64,000 nt of DNA from Cytophagaceae bacterium. GTDB taxonomy: Bacteria > Bacteroidota > Bacteroidia > Cytophagales > Spirosomataceae. Positions 19,965 through 27,169 of this stretch are shown piece by piece. The stretch covers positions 124,001-188,000 of the forward strand of contig JAIXWQ010000011.1 of assembly GCA_027491195.1 (NCBI GenBank). Reading direction: 5' to 3'. The notes beneath the pieces are model-generated. The model saw only the letters and a program-made list of their open reading frames with translations. It was not told the origin of the DNA and did no database searches. The first letter of the stretch is position 1; each line of letters opens with the position of its first letter. Made by a program: the position numbers and the translations under genes.

Positions 19965-20095
19965 TCGATAGTCACTAGTCACTAGTCGTCGCTTCGCAAC
20001 TTAGTCGTCCTGCGGACTTAGTCACAAAAATCATTTCACGAAGCCATCGCCGGAGGCGATTCCTACTTTGTTCTTTGTACTTTTTGCTTTGTACT
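19949..20095. repeat. composite repeat and hairpin patch between convergent genes
   Basis: Two identical 14-bp units AGTCGATAGTCACT (19949 and 19963) are followed by a half unit AGTCACT and then AGTCGTC-type segments. Next come small palindromes: GTCC-TGC-GGAC near 20007-20017 and ATCGCC-GGA-GGCGAT near 20046-20060. It ends with TTTGT(T/A)C-type words (near 20067-20095) reaching the ung stop codon. The patch spans the whole gap between the convergent DUF4286-like gene and ung, and contributes the last codons of the former. Confidence 0.85.
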
Positions 20096-20785
20096 TTAAA
20101 GAGCCCAATCAATCCCCTCCTGCCCACTGCGCACCAGATATTCATTGATTTTCGAAAAAGGTTTCGTCCCAAAGAATCCGCCTCGATTCGCTGATAAGGG
20201 AGATGGATGTGCCGCCTGAATGATGAAATGCTTTTGAGCATCAATGTGCTTAGCTAGCTTTTGGGCATAAGCACCCCACAGAACAAAGACCACGGATTCT
20301 TTCTGTTGACTTAGCAGACTAATCACTTCTTCTGTAAACTGTTCCCAACCTCGCTTCGCATGTGAACCCGGTTCTCCAGAACGGACGGTTAACACGCTAT
20401 TCAAAAGTAAAACACCCTGATCTGCCCAAGAACTTAAATCACCCGAATACCGAATCACTTTCAGATCAACATACAATTCCTTGTAAATATTTTTTAACGA
20501 GGGAGGCAAAGGGAAGTTTGCGGGAACAGAAAACGATAAACCTTGTGCTTGTCCCTCTCCATGGTAGGGATCCTGGCCTATAATAACGACTTTGGTTTGC
20601 TGAAAGGAACAACGGTGAAAAGCGGAGAAGACTTGATGGATGGGTGGAAAAATATCCTTTTGGCCATATTCTAGCATTAGAAAAGAACATAACTCGGAAA
20701 AATAAGGAGATGTCAAAGATGAATTCAACACCTTTTTCCACTCATTATTCAAAGAATCAGCTAATTTTACTTTCAGATTACTCAT
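20096..20785 (-). CDS. ung: uracil-DNA glycosylase
   Basis: A 229-aa family 1 uracil-DNA glycosylase that removes uracil from DNA at the start of base-excision repair. Visible motifs: the water-activating loop VVIIGQDPYHGEGQAQGLSF (catalytic Asp), LLLNSVLTVR, and the DNA-intercalating loop AAHPSPLSANRGGFFG with the catalytic His. I prefer ATG 20785 (MSNLKVKLADSL); an ATG at 20818 would add 11 residues and overlap apaG. With this start the divergent genes are only 14 bp apart. The stop codon borders the repeat patch. Confidence 0.96.
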   Translation of the reverse strand: MSNLKVKLADSLNNEWKKVLNSSLTSPYFSELCSFLMLEYGQKDIFPPIHQVFSAFHRCSFQQTKVVIIGQDPYHGEGQAQGLSFSVPANFPLPPSLKNIYKELYVDLKVIRYSGDLSSWADQGVLLLNSVLTVRSGEPGSHAKRGWEQFTEEVISLLSQQKESVVFVLWGAYAQKLAKHIDAQKHFIIQAAHPSPLSANRGGFFGTKPFSKINEYLVRSGQEGIDWAL

Positions 20786-20799
20786 TAGACCTTTATAGG

Positions 20800-21186
20800 A
20801 TGACAGAAGCTTTTTCAAATGGATTTATAATTTCAGTAGACACCACACATCTACCAGAAATGGAATTAAATCCTCCTTACAAACACTTTTTCTCCTACCA
20901 AATTACAATCAAAAACTTGAGTAACCAACCAGGACAGCTTGTGAGTCGTTTTTGGGAAATTGTAGATGGTATTGGTTCTAAAGAAACGGTGAATGGTTTA
21001 GGTGTGGTGGGACAGCAACCGATCATTGAACCCGGCAATTCATTTACCTACACTTCTGGTTGTCCATTGATATCCTCCATTGGTAAAATGAGCGGACATT
21101 ATGTATTCCTGAATTTAGAAAATCAGGCTACTTTTAAAGTAGACATCCCTCCTTTTGAGCTTATTCCTGCTTACCACCTGAATTAA
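20800..21186 (+). CDS. apaG: ApaG/CorD family protein
   Basis: A 128-aa protein of the usual ApaG length, a fibronectin-III-like beta sandwich once linked to Co2+ and Mg2+ handling and to Ap4A levels; its biochemical role is not settled. Typical motifs are the 'YQITIKNLSNQPGQLVSRFW' segment, GLGVVGQQPIIEPGNSFTYT and CPLISSIGKMSGHY. The start is ATG 20800 (MTEAFSNGFIISVDT), which aligns with family N-termini; the reading frame stays open 52 codons further upstream, but that part lies antisense inside ung and is not ApaG-like. Its stop overlaps the next ATG by 1 nt. Confidence 0.93.
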   Translation: MTEAFSNGFIISVDTTHLPEMELNPPYKHFFSYQITIKNLSNQPGQLVSRFWEIVDGIGSKETVNGLGVVGQQPIIEPGNSFTYTSGCPLISSIGKMSGHYVFLNLENQATFKVDIPPFELIPAYHLN

Positions 21187-21554
21187 TGAATCGGCTTCAA
21201 TTTTATTTTAAGGCTCAAACAGCGCATGGATTACATTCACCCTCCATCTATGCCTTGTATTGTGAACTTTTGAATCCATTCCTTCATGGTCAATTAACTT
21301 ATGAGCAATTAGTTGAGGAATTGCAAAATAGCAGTTCAGATGTAACTGTCATAGAAATGACTTCGGAATTTGATCCAACACAGATTTCGCAAAACACCAT
21401 CATACTAATCCAGAAACCTTATAAAAACGAAGCTTTTTGGAATTCCCTTAAGTCACATCCAGCTGTTATTCAAACCGTAGACCTATTTGATTTAGGACTC
21501 GTTTTTTTCAAACCCATTTGTCCGAAACAAAATTTTTACCTTCGTAAAATGTAA
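21186..21554 (+). CDS. shrunken SAM-methyltransferase relic
   Basis: A 122-aa protein. Residues 1-31 (LQFYFKAQTAHGLHSPSIYA) match the start, and residues 70-122 (FWNSLKSHPAVIQTVDLFDL, GLVFFKP) match the end, of a Bacteroidota class I SAM-methyltransferase family of about 220-250 aa. The central Rossmann core that binds SAM, with its glycine-rich loop and 'FIDG.H' region, is missing; only about 38 unrelated-looking residues join the two ends. There is no stop or frameshift, so this looks like an internal deletion that stayed in frame. It cannot be a working methyltransferase as read. Its ATG overlaps the apaG stop (TAATG) and a terminator follows. It may be a decaying pseudogene or a repurposed small protein. 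Confidence 0.7.
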   Translation: MNRLQFYFKAQTAHGLHSPSIYALYCELLNPFLHGQLTYEQLVEELQNSSSDVTVIEMTSEFDPTQISQNTIILIQKPYKNEAFWNSLKSHPAVIQTVDLFDLGLVFFKPICPKQNFYLRKM

Positions 21555-21555
21555 C

Positions 21556-21584
21556 AAAAAAGGGGCTCAAATTGAGCCCCTTTT
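21556..21584. terminator. bidirectional terminator
   Basis: AAAAAGGGGCTCAA pairs with TTGAGCCCCTTTT almost without a loop, between the methyltransferase relic (plus strand, stop 21554) and the DEAD-box helicase (minus strand, stop 21587). A/T runs on both sides let it serve both genes. Confidence 0.9.
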
Positions 21585-21586
21585 GA

Positions 21587-23407
21587 TTATTTGTCTGCTT
21601 TCGCAATATCGACATTTACTCGTTTGCCCTTAATTTGAGCTCCCGCCATTTTGTCTAATACCACATTCGCATATTCTTTCGGTACGTCCACAAACGTGTG
21701 TTTGTTCTCGATTTGAATTTGGCCTAAAACGTTTCCTGGAATTCCAGATTCTCCAGCGAATGCTCCTACGATGTTAGAAGGAGATATTTTCTCGTTGAAT
21801 CCGATATTCACTACTAAACGCACCATATTTTCGTCAGAACGGTAAGGTTTGCCTTCGCGATCCATACGAGGACCACGAGGAGCCGAATTACGGTCACCGC
21901 CTCTTTCGAAACGACCTCCACGGTCTCCTCCACGATCTCCACCTCTTTCGAAACGGCCAGCACCACGGCGATCTCCGCCACGGTCTCCACCACCCCAACG
22001 ATCACCGCCGCCGCCTCTTTCGAAGCGACCACCGCCACCGCGTTCATCACGACCATATTTGCGTGAGCTACGTTCCATATCGCCTTCGAGATTCTCATCA
22101 CCGAATTCGTTTTTCACGACACCCATGTTCATCTTAACTAATGCAGCCACAACTTGCTCCACAGTGAATCCAGCATGTTGGAAATTAGGCAAAGCATCAT
22201 CAAACAATTCTAAACCGCCTTCAGCGATCGTAGCAGCTACCCGATCGATAAACATTCCCTTTTTAACCCCCACTACGTCAGAGAAAGTAGGAATCACGCC
22301 TTTATCAATTTTTACTTTCGTATAATTCATGATATCACGCAAACGATTGCGCTCAGCACCTACCACTAAAGTAAACGCCTTACCAGACTTACCAGCACGA
22401 CCTGTACGACCGATACGGTGTACATAATATTCTTCATCTAATGGAATGTCGTAATTAATTACGGCATCTACGTTATCTACGTCTAAACCACGAGCTGCCA
22501 CATCCGTCGCAACCAAGAAACTCACATTTCCACCACGGAAACGATTCATTACTTGCGTACGTTGTGATTGACGTAAGTCACCGTGTAAGCCTTCCGCTGC
22601 ATAACCACGCAACATCAATTCTTCTACTACTTCGTCTACACGTTTCTTTTGGTTACAGAAAATCAAAACCAATTTTAAGGAATAGAAGTCGATCAAACGT
22701 GTTGTCACTTCCATTTTCGCACGACCTTTCACATCATAGTATAATTGCTCGATGTTCACGTTCGTGATCTCATTCTTCACCACTTTAACTAATTTAGGAT
22801 TAGTCAAATAACGGTTCGTCAAGGCCATAATAGGCTTAGACATCGTTGCTGAGAACAAGACTGTTTGACGTTCATTTGGAATTTCTTCCAAAATGCTTTC
22901 GATATCCTCACGGAATCCCATATCTAACATCTCATCTGCCTCATCCAAAACGATCATCGATGCTTGATTTAATTTCAATGCACGACGCTCGATTAAGTCA
23001 ATAACACGACCTGGAGTACCCACTACGATGTTTGCCCCTGCTTTCAAGGACTTAATTTGACGATCGATGGAATCTCCACCATATACCGTCGTCACCCAAA
23101 CCCCTTTTGTGTATTTAGACAACTTCTTCATTTCCTCAGAAACTTGAACCGCTAATTCACGCGTAGGACATAAGATGATTGCTTGAACATACTTCTCAAA
23201 AGGAACAATATGCTCAATCATCGGAATACCGAAGGCTGCTGTTTTACCAGTACCTGTCTGCGCTTGACCGATGACATCACGACCTTCCATTACGAAAGGA
23301 ATTGCTTCTGATTGGATGGGAGAAGCAAACTCAAAGCCCATTTCTTTTACTGCTTCTTGGATTCCTTCCGACAATGGAAGCGAATCGAAGCGAATTTTTT
23401 CACTCAT
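21587..23407 (-). CDS. deaD: DEAD-box ATP-dependent RNA helicase with RGG region and DbpA-like RNA-binding domain
   Basis: A 606-aa helicase of the DeaD/CsdA type that remodels rRNA and mRNA structure, often needed in the cold. Motifs in order: Q motif (FASPIQSEAIP), Walker A (AQTGTGKTAAFG), VLDEADEMLDMGF, SAT (LFSATMSKP), and HRIGRTGRAG. Residues about 440-525 are an RGG-rich low-complexity stretch (repeats like RFERGGDRGG). The C-terminal 75 residues (NMVRLVVNIGFNEKISPSNI) form a DbpA-type RNA-binding domain. Expression appears to start at a good promoter about 110 nt upstream, leaving a long leader. Confidence 0.93.
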   Translation of the reverse strand: MSEKIRFDSLPLSEGIQEAVKEMGFEFASPIQSEAIPFVMEGRDVIGQAQTGTGKTAAFGIPMIEHIVPFEKYVQAIILCPTRELAVQVSEEMKKLSKYTKGVWVTTVYGGDSIDRQIKSLKAGANIVVGTPGRVIDLIERRALKLNQASMIVLDEADEMLDMGFREDIESILEEIPNERQTVLFSATMSKPIMALTNRYLTNPKLVKVVKNEITNVNIEQLYYDVKGRAKMEVTTRLIDFYSLKLVLIFCNQKKRVDEVVEELMLRGYAAEGLHGDLRQSQRTQVMNRFRGGNVSFLVATDVAARGLDVDNVDAVINYDIPLDEEYYVHRIGRTGRAGKSGKAFTLVVGAERNRLRDIMNYTKVKIDKGVIPTFSDVVGVKKGMFIDRVAATIAEGGLELFDDALPNFQHAGFTVEQVVAALVKMNMGVVKNEFGDENLEGDMERSSRKYGRDERGGGGRFERGGGGDRWGGGDRGGDRRGAGRFERGGDRGGDRGGRFERGGDRNSAPRGPRMDREGKPYRSDENMVRLVVNIGFNEKISPSNIVGAFAGESGIPGNVLGQIQIENKHTFVDVPKEYANVVLDKMAGAQIKGKRVNVDIAKADK

Positions 23408-23518
23408 TTGATATATTTAATTACGATGCCCGAACACATCCGTAATTTAACTCCTGCCGATAGCCTTTGAAAAAAGGAAAAAAGAGAGTTCCTGCGGATG
23501 TATTTAATAAACAAAGCA
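23408..23518 (-). other. long structured 5' leader of deaD
   Basis: About 110 nt separate the deaD ATG from the promoter at 23519-23549 and hold no gene. ACATCCG (23436-23442) and CGGATGT (23495-23501) can close a 66-nt domain that contains an inner CCTTT/AAAGG hairpin and two copies of CCTGC. Cold-shock helicase genes often carry structured leaders; a regulatory role here is inference. Confidence 0.4.
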
Positions 23519-23549
23519 CAAAAGTACCCCTTATTAAATTAGAATGCAA
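23519..23549 (-). promoter_or_regulatory. deaD promoter
   Basis: On the minus strand TTG (23549-23547) is followed after 20 nt by TACTTTTG (23526-23519), an exact TAnnTTTG. Both the elements and the spacing fit the Bacteroidota housekeeping sigma consensus. Confidence 0.75.
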
Positions 23550-23559
23550 TAAAATTGTA

Positions 23560-24777
23560 CTATTTTAATGAAGAACGCTTCTTAAAGCTGAAAATGATTT
23601 CATTATTCGAGGAATTAGGCAAAGTAGCGACTGTAATTCTTTTAGGATTCAAGCCCTCACCTACTAATCGATTCTTTAACACATATGCATGTTCCCTCGC
23701 TGTTGCAGGCCCTTTTTCGGAAGAAACTTGGACTTGAACATCCACCTCCTTGAACTTAGTTAAACCAGATGCTATTTGCTTAAATAGATAGGTTTTAGGA
23801 GTAGATAATAATTCAGTTTTATCTGAAAACTCGAGCTCAGTACACGCTAAATCAAGTGGAGTAACGACAGTTGAATCGGACACATACGCATGAAAAGCCA
23901 CAATAATTGATTCTTTGGGAACCTGAAATGGCTTTCCTTCCGGCCAAACTAAAGTAGTAAGCGAATCATTCGTAGCTCTAGATGAATCTAATGCCACCTT
24001 CGTTAAACTATCATTTAACTTAGCTAAACTGTCAATGGGAATGATTTCACTCGTCTCTTCTTTATCGATTGGCGCCTCTTCACTAGTGCGATTAACAAAA
24101 AATAAAATCAAAGCAACAATAATTGCACCTGCAACAAGGCTAATTAAAAAGATCGAGTAATTACGTTTAGTCTTATCATCTGAAGGCGAAAAAGGCTCAT
24201 CATAAACAACCGAATCCCCTTTAAGCACATCCTTCAACACCAAAATATCAATTAAAGCTACCTGAATTTTCGGAGGCGCTAAGGCATAAAAATCATTCTT
24301 TGTCGGTTGATAATATTCCCCGAAGGATTTAAAATCCCGTAAAGCATCGTAATCATACTCTTTCAAGCGAAAACCATACAACGCATAACTCAAGGTTAAA
24401 CCTTTAATAATCGTTGAACTCTTAGCGCCCAATTGCCCACCTAATAAAGTAGCAATGGCACTTTTCTTATCAGGCAATAAAATGCCCATCATTCCTTCGC
24501 CAAAACGATACAAAGATTCATAATCAGGCATTCCTTTTCCTGAACTTAACAACTTCGCTACCTCCTCTTGTGGAGCAGATTTAGCGAGCATAAAATTGTA
24601 GAGCGCATTGAAACGGATTCTATTTCGAAATAATTTGAGTGCACTACCTAATACAACCGCTTCAAAAGCTGGAATCAAGTCCAGTACTTTTTCTTGCTTC
24701 TCCGTGCACAAATCTGCTAATCGCTTAGCAAAAAACGTTTTTTCTTCCGGTGTTATTAATGCAAATACTTGGCTCAT
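23560..24777 (-). CDS. unknown membrane-anchored protein with OmpA-like C-terminus
   Basis: A 405-aa protein I cannot name. Residues 1-205 are a helical cytoplasmic region (LLPDKKSAIATLLGGQLGAK is reminiscent of DUF937-type repeats, uncertain). One membrane span lies near 210-232 (IFLISLVAGAIIVALILFFV). An acidic Ser/Thr linker of about 60 residues follows, then a domain from about 285 that resembles OmpA_C: 'LACTELEFSDKTELLS', 'LFKQIASGLTKFKEVDVQVQ' and AREHAYVLKNRLVGEGLNPK. The usual OmpA 'HTD..G' is replaced by SSEKG, so peptidoglycan binding is doubtful. The topology would put the OmpA-like part in the periplasm. It is divergent from hisB, with 57 nt between starts. Confidence 0.65.
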   Translation of the reverse strand: MSQVFALITPEEKTFFAKRLADLCTEKQEKVLDLIPAFEAVVLGSALKLFRNRIRFNALYNFMLAKSAPQEEVAKLLSSGKGMPDYESLYRFGEGMMGILLPDKKSAIATLLGGQLGAKSSTIIKGLTLSYALYGFRLKEYDYDALRDFKSFGEYYQPTKNDFYALAPPKIQVALIDILVLKDVLKGDSVVYDEPFSPSDDKTKRNYSIFLISLVAGAIIVALILFFVNRTSEEAPIDKEETSEIIPIDSLAKLNDSLTKVALDSSRATNDSLTTLVWPEGKPFQVPKESIIVAFHAYVSDSTVVTPLDLACTELEFSDKTELLSTPKTYLFKQIASGLTKFKEVDVQVQVSSEKGPATAREHAYVLKNRLVGEGLNPKRITVATLPNSSNNEIIFSFKKRSSLK

Positions 24778-24822
24778 AAGGATTATTTCTAGCCCAAAAT
24801 TACCTTATTTTTTTTATTTGCT

Positions 24823-24830
24823 TACCTTTG
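24823..24830 (+). promoter_or_regulatory. -7 box directly in front of hisB
   Basis: TACCTTTG, an exact TAnnTTTG, ends 4 nt before the hisB ATG. If used, transcription would begin at or within a few bases of the start codon, giving a leaderless mRNA. No TTG lies at the proper upstream distance. Confidence 0.4.
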
Positions 24831-24834
24831 TAAG

Positions 24835-25947
24835 ATGAAAAAGGTGTTATTTATTGATAGAGATGGTACTTTAATTGAAGAACCAAAAATTGACCAGCAA
24901 GTTGATAGCTTCGAAAAGCTCGCTTTCTTACCTGGGGTCATCTCTAATCTAAAGAAAATCACTACCATCACCGATTATGAATTGGTCATGGTAACGAATC
25001 AAGACGGTCTTGGAACTGAATCATTTCCAGAGGACACCTTTTGGCCAGTTCATCAAAAAATGTTGGACATCTTTGCTTCTGAGGGCATTATCTTCGAGCA
25101 AATTCATATCGATCGCAGCTTTCAACACGAAAACAAGCCTACTCGCAAGCCAGGCATAGGCATGTTAGGGGAATACTTCACGAATGACTACGACCTAGCT
25201 AACTCTTTCGTACTCGGCGATCGCTTAACTGATATTGAATTAGCGAAAAATTTAGGCGCCAAAGGAATATTTATCGGCGACTTGGAGATACCCGCTGAAT
25301 TAAGTGCCTATACAGCTTTGCAATGTCAACATTGGAATGAAATACACGAATTCTTCCTCTTACCAGATAGACGCGTTATTCATGAACGCAATACACATGA
25401 GACGAAAATTTCTATCGATTTAAATTTAGATGGAAAAGGGATAGCTAAGAACGAAACAGGCTTAGGCTTCTTCGATCACATGTTAGACCAAATCGCGAAA
25501 CATGGAAATCTTGATCTTTCTGTCAAAGTGGCTGGCGATTTACATATCGATGAGCATCACACAATAGAGGATACGGGCATTGCCTTAGGGGAAGCATTTG
25601 CCTTAGCTTTGGGAAATAAAAAAGGAATTGAACGCTACGGCTTTTTATTACCCATGGATGATTGTTTAGCACAAGTAGCTATCGACTTTTCTGGCCGCAA
25701 TTGGCTGGTTTGGGAAGCCACATTTAAACGGGAGATGATTGGCGAAATGCCGACTGAAATGTTCTTTCACTTTTTCAAATCCTTCTCAGATGGAGCTAGG
25801 TGTAATTTAAATATTCAAGCTACGGGAGAAAATGAGCACCATAAGATAGAGGCGATCTTCAAAGGTTTCGCCAAGGCGATAAAAATTGCAGTAAACAGAG
25901 ATCGAAAAAATTTAGATTCTTTGCCAAGCACCAAAGGACTTCTTTAA
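24835..25947 (+). CDS. hisB: bifunctional histidinol-phosphatase / imidazoleglycerol-phosphate dehydratase
   Basis: A 370-aa fusion catalysing steps 6 and 8 of histidine synthesis. Residues 1-165 form a HAD phosphatase ([12 protein letters not shown] with the nucleophile Asp; [28 protein letters not shown]). Residues 175-370 form the dehydratase with its Mn-binding His clusters ([32 protein letters not shown], and [17 protein letters not shown]). Length and order match the E. coli-type fusion. No other his gene is in the window, so hisB is separated from the rest of the pathway. It stands alone, followed by a 32-aa gene. Confidence 0.97.
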   Translation: MKKVLFIDRDGTLIEEPKIDQQVDSFEKLAFLPGVISNLKKITTITDYELVMVTNQDGLGTESFPEDTFWPVHQKMLDIFASEGIIFEQIHIDRSFQHENKPTRKPGIGMLGEYFTNDYDLANSFVLGDRLTDIELAKNLGAKGIFIGDLEIPAELSAYTALQCQHWNEIHEFFLLPDRRVIHERNTHETKISIDLNLDGKGIAKNETGLGFFDHMLDQIAKHGNLDLSVKVAGDLHIDEHHTIEDTGIALGEAFALALGNKKGIERYGFLLPMDDCLAQVAIDFSGRNWLVWEATFKREMIGEMPTEMFFHFFKSFSDGARCNLNIQATGENEHHKIEAIFKGFAKAIKIAVNRDRKNLDSLPSTKGLL

Positions 25948-25956
25948 AATAATTCG

Positions 25957-25964
25957 TAAATTTG
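25957..25964 (+). promoter_or_regulatory. candidate -7 box for the 32-aa gene
   Basis: TAAATTTG, an exact TAnnTTTG, lies 20 nt before the ATG at 25985 and 10 nt after the hisB stop. No clear TTG is found at the right distance. Confidence 0.35.
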
Positions 25965-25984
25965 AATCATTAAACAACAATACA

Positions 25985-26083
25985 ATGGGATATTCAGGAG
26001 CAGCGTTTTTTATCATCTTATTCGCAATTTCAATTGTAGTAGGTGCTAAACTTCAAAAAATCTATAAAGAGAGAGGGAAATAA
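25985..26083 (+). CDS. 32-aa single-span membrane peptide
   Basis: The frame reads MGYSGAAFFIILFAISIVVG then AKLQKIYKERGK and a stop. It has one membrane helix (about residues 5-21) and a basic tail that predicts the C-terminus in the cytoplasm. It has its own candidate -7 box and its stop codon lies inside the loop of a terminator hairpin, so the unit promoter-gene-terminator is complete. I know no function. Support is structural only. Confidence 0.55.
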   Translation: MGYSGAAFFIILFAISIVVGAKLQKIYKERGK

Positions 26084-26096
26084 TCCTCTCTCTTTT
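26066..26096. terminator. bidirectional terminator overlapping the 32-aa gene
   Basis: AAAGAGAGAGG (26066-26076) pairs with CCTCTCTCTTT (26085-26095) around an 8-nt loop containing the TAA of the small gene. It lies at the convergent junction with radC, whose stop is at 26095. Confidence 0.85.
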
Positions 26097-26769
26097 AGTT
26101 TAGTTTCCCATTATCAGCAAAGCTGTAAAAAGTGGATGCCCCCACGATGAGGTGATCTACCACGTCGATATCGAATAACCTTCCCGCTTCCATCACCTGC
26201 TTCGTTAATTCAATATCTGAATTACTAGGCCACATCTGGTCACTTGGATGATTGTGAGCTAAAATAATGGAGGACGTTAAACGCTCCAAAGCAGATTTGA
26301 ATAAAAGGCGAATATCTACCGTCGTTCCGGAAACTCCTCCGATACTTAACTTTTCTGCTAATACAACCGAGGACGCACGATTAAGATGAAATACCCAAAA
26401 CTCTTCTCGAATCAAATCGGCTAAATAAGGTTTAATAACCTCATACGCATCGACTGAATTACGAACCACGAATTTAGAGCTAGACTCATATATCTGCCTT
26501 CTTCGTCCTAATTCAAGCGATGCGACTAGCAGAGCCGCCTTTGCCGTGCCTATTCCTGGTAATTTCTTAAAATCAAATACATTATATCGAGCCAAAACAC
26601 TCAGATCTCCACTAACCGAATTAAGAAGTTTATTCGCTAACTCTTCTGCTGAGTGATTCGCAAAACCTGAACTAATGAGGAGGGTCAGTATTTCGACCAA
26701 TGTTAATTCCGCAGCTCCTAGACGAGCTAATTTCTCCCGAGGTAAATCTTCCTTTTTGACCATTTTCAT
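26095..26769 (-). CDS. radC: RadC family JAB-domain protein
   Basis: A 224-aa protein with an N-terminal helix-hairpin-helix region (FDFKKLPGIGTAKAALLVAS) and a C-terminal JAB/MPN metalloprotease-like domain with the JAMM ligands (SIILAHNHPSDQMWPSNSDI). It was named for DNA repair, but the role of RadC proteins is not settled. The start may be ATG 26769 or 26763. It ends in the shared terminator with the 32-aa gene. Confidence 0.93.
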   Translation of the reverse strand: MKMVKKEDLPREKLARLGAAELTLVEILTLLISSGFANHSAEELANKLLNSVSGDLSVLARYNVFDFKKLPGIGTAKAALLVASLELGRRRQIYESSSKFVVRNSVDAYEVIKPYLADLIREEFWVFHLNRASSVVLAEKLSIGGVSGTTVDIRLLFKSALERLTSSIILAHNHPSDQMWPSNSDIELTKQVMEAGRLFDIDVVDHLIVGASTFYSFADNGKLN

Positions 26770-26797
26770 GTCTGAAAGGTAGACCTTATAAACGAAT

Positions 26798-26820
26798 AAA
26801 CCCCTCTTGTGGAGGGGTTT
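26798..26820 (-). terminator. terminator of rpsT
   Basis: AAACCCCTC and GAGGGGTTT form a 9-bp stem with a 5-nt loop, 24 nt past the rpsT stop and before the radC start. Confidence 0.8.
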
Positions 26821-26843
26821 ATCACTATCTTGATTATCTAAAA

Positions 26844-27101
26844 TTAAGCAGCTACTTTGTTCACTAACTTAGCTAATTTAGATTTTTGATTTGCAGCTTT
26901 ATTCTTGTGGATGATGTTCTTCTTAGCCAATTTATCTAAAGAAGATGAAACTTGCTTGTAAAGCTCGATCACCACTGATTTATCAGTCGTCAATCTCAAT
27001 TTCTTGATTAATGTACGAGTTGATTTGTGTTGGTAACGGTTACGTAAACGCTTTGCTTCGTTAGAACGGATACGCTTTAGTGCTGATTTATGATTTGCCA
27101 T
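26844..27101 (-). CDS. rpsT: 30S ribosomal protein S20
   Basis: An 85-aa basic helical protein with the bS20 signature: MANHKSALKRIRSNEAKRLR at the N-terminus, and KKNIIHKNKAANQKSKLAKL near the end. It binds 16S rRNA early in 30S assembly. It has its own promoter and terminator, so it is monocistronic. Confidence 0.98.
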   Translation of the reverse strand: MANHKSALKRIRSNEAKRLRNRYQHKSTRTLIKKLRLTTDKSVVIELYKQVSSSLDKLAKKNIIHKNKAANQKSKLAKLVNKVAA

Positions 27102-27138
27102 CTGTTAAATAAAATTCTCTTTTTACAAAATTGAAATG

Positions 27139-27169
27139 CAAAAGTAAGTAATATGAACATAAGTAGCAA
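27139..27169 (-). promoter_or_regulatory. rpsT promoter
   Basis: On the minus strand TTG (27169-27167) and TACTTTTG (27146-27139) are 20 nt apart, an exact fit to the consensus, 37 nt before the rpsT ATG. The -33 element lies inside the first codons of the divergent phospholipase-like gene. Confidence 0.75.

Noticed and set aside
20644-20799. Extended N-terminus of ApaG
   Set aside because: The extra 52 codons are antisense to ung and do not resemble ApaG; the family N-terminus begins at 20800.
21849-22325. A 158-codon open frame on the plus strand, rich in Pro and Arg, inside deaD
   Set aside because: It is the mirror of the RGG-repeat region of the helicase gene; its composition follows from those repeats and it has no promoter or homologue-like motif.
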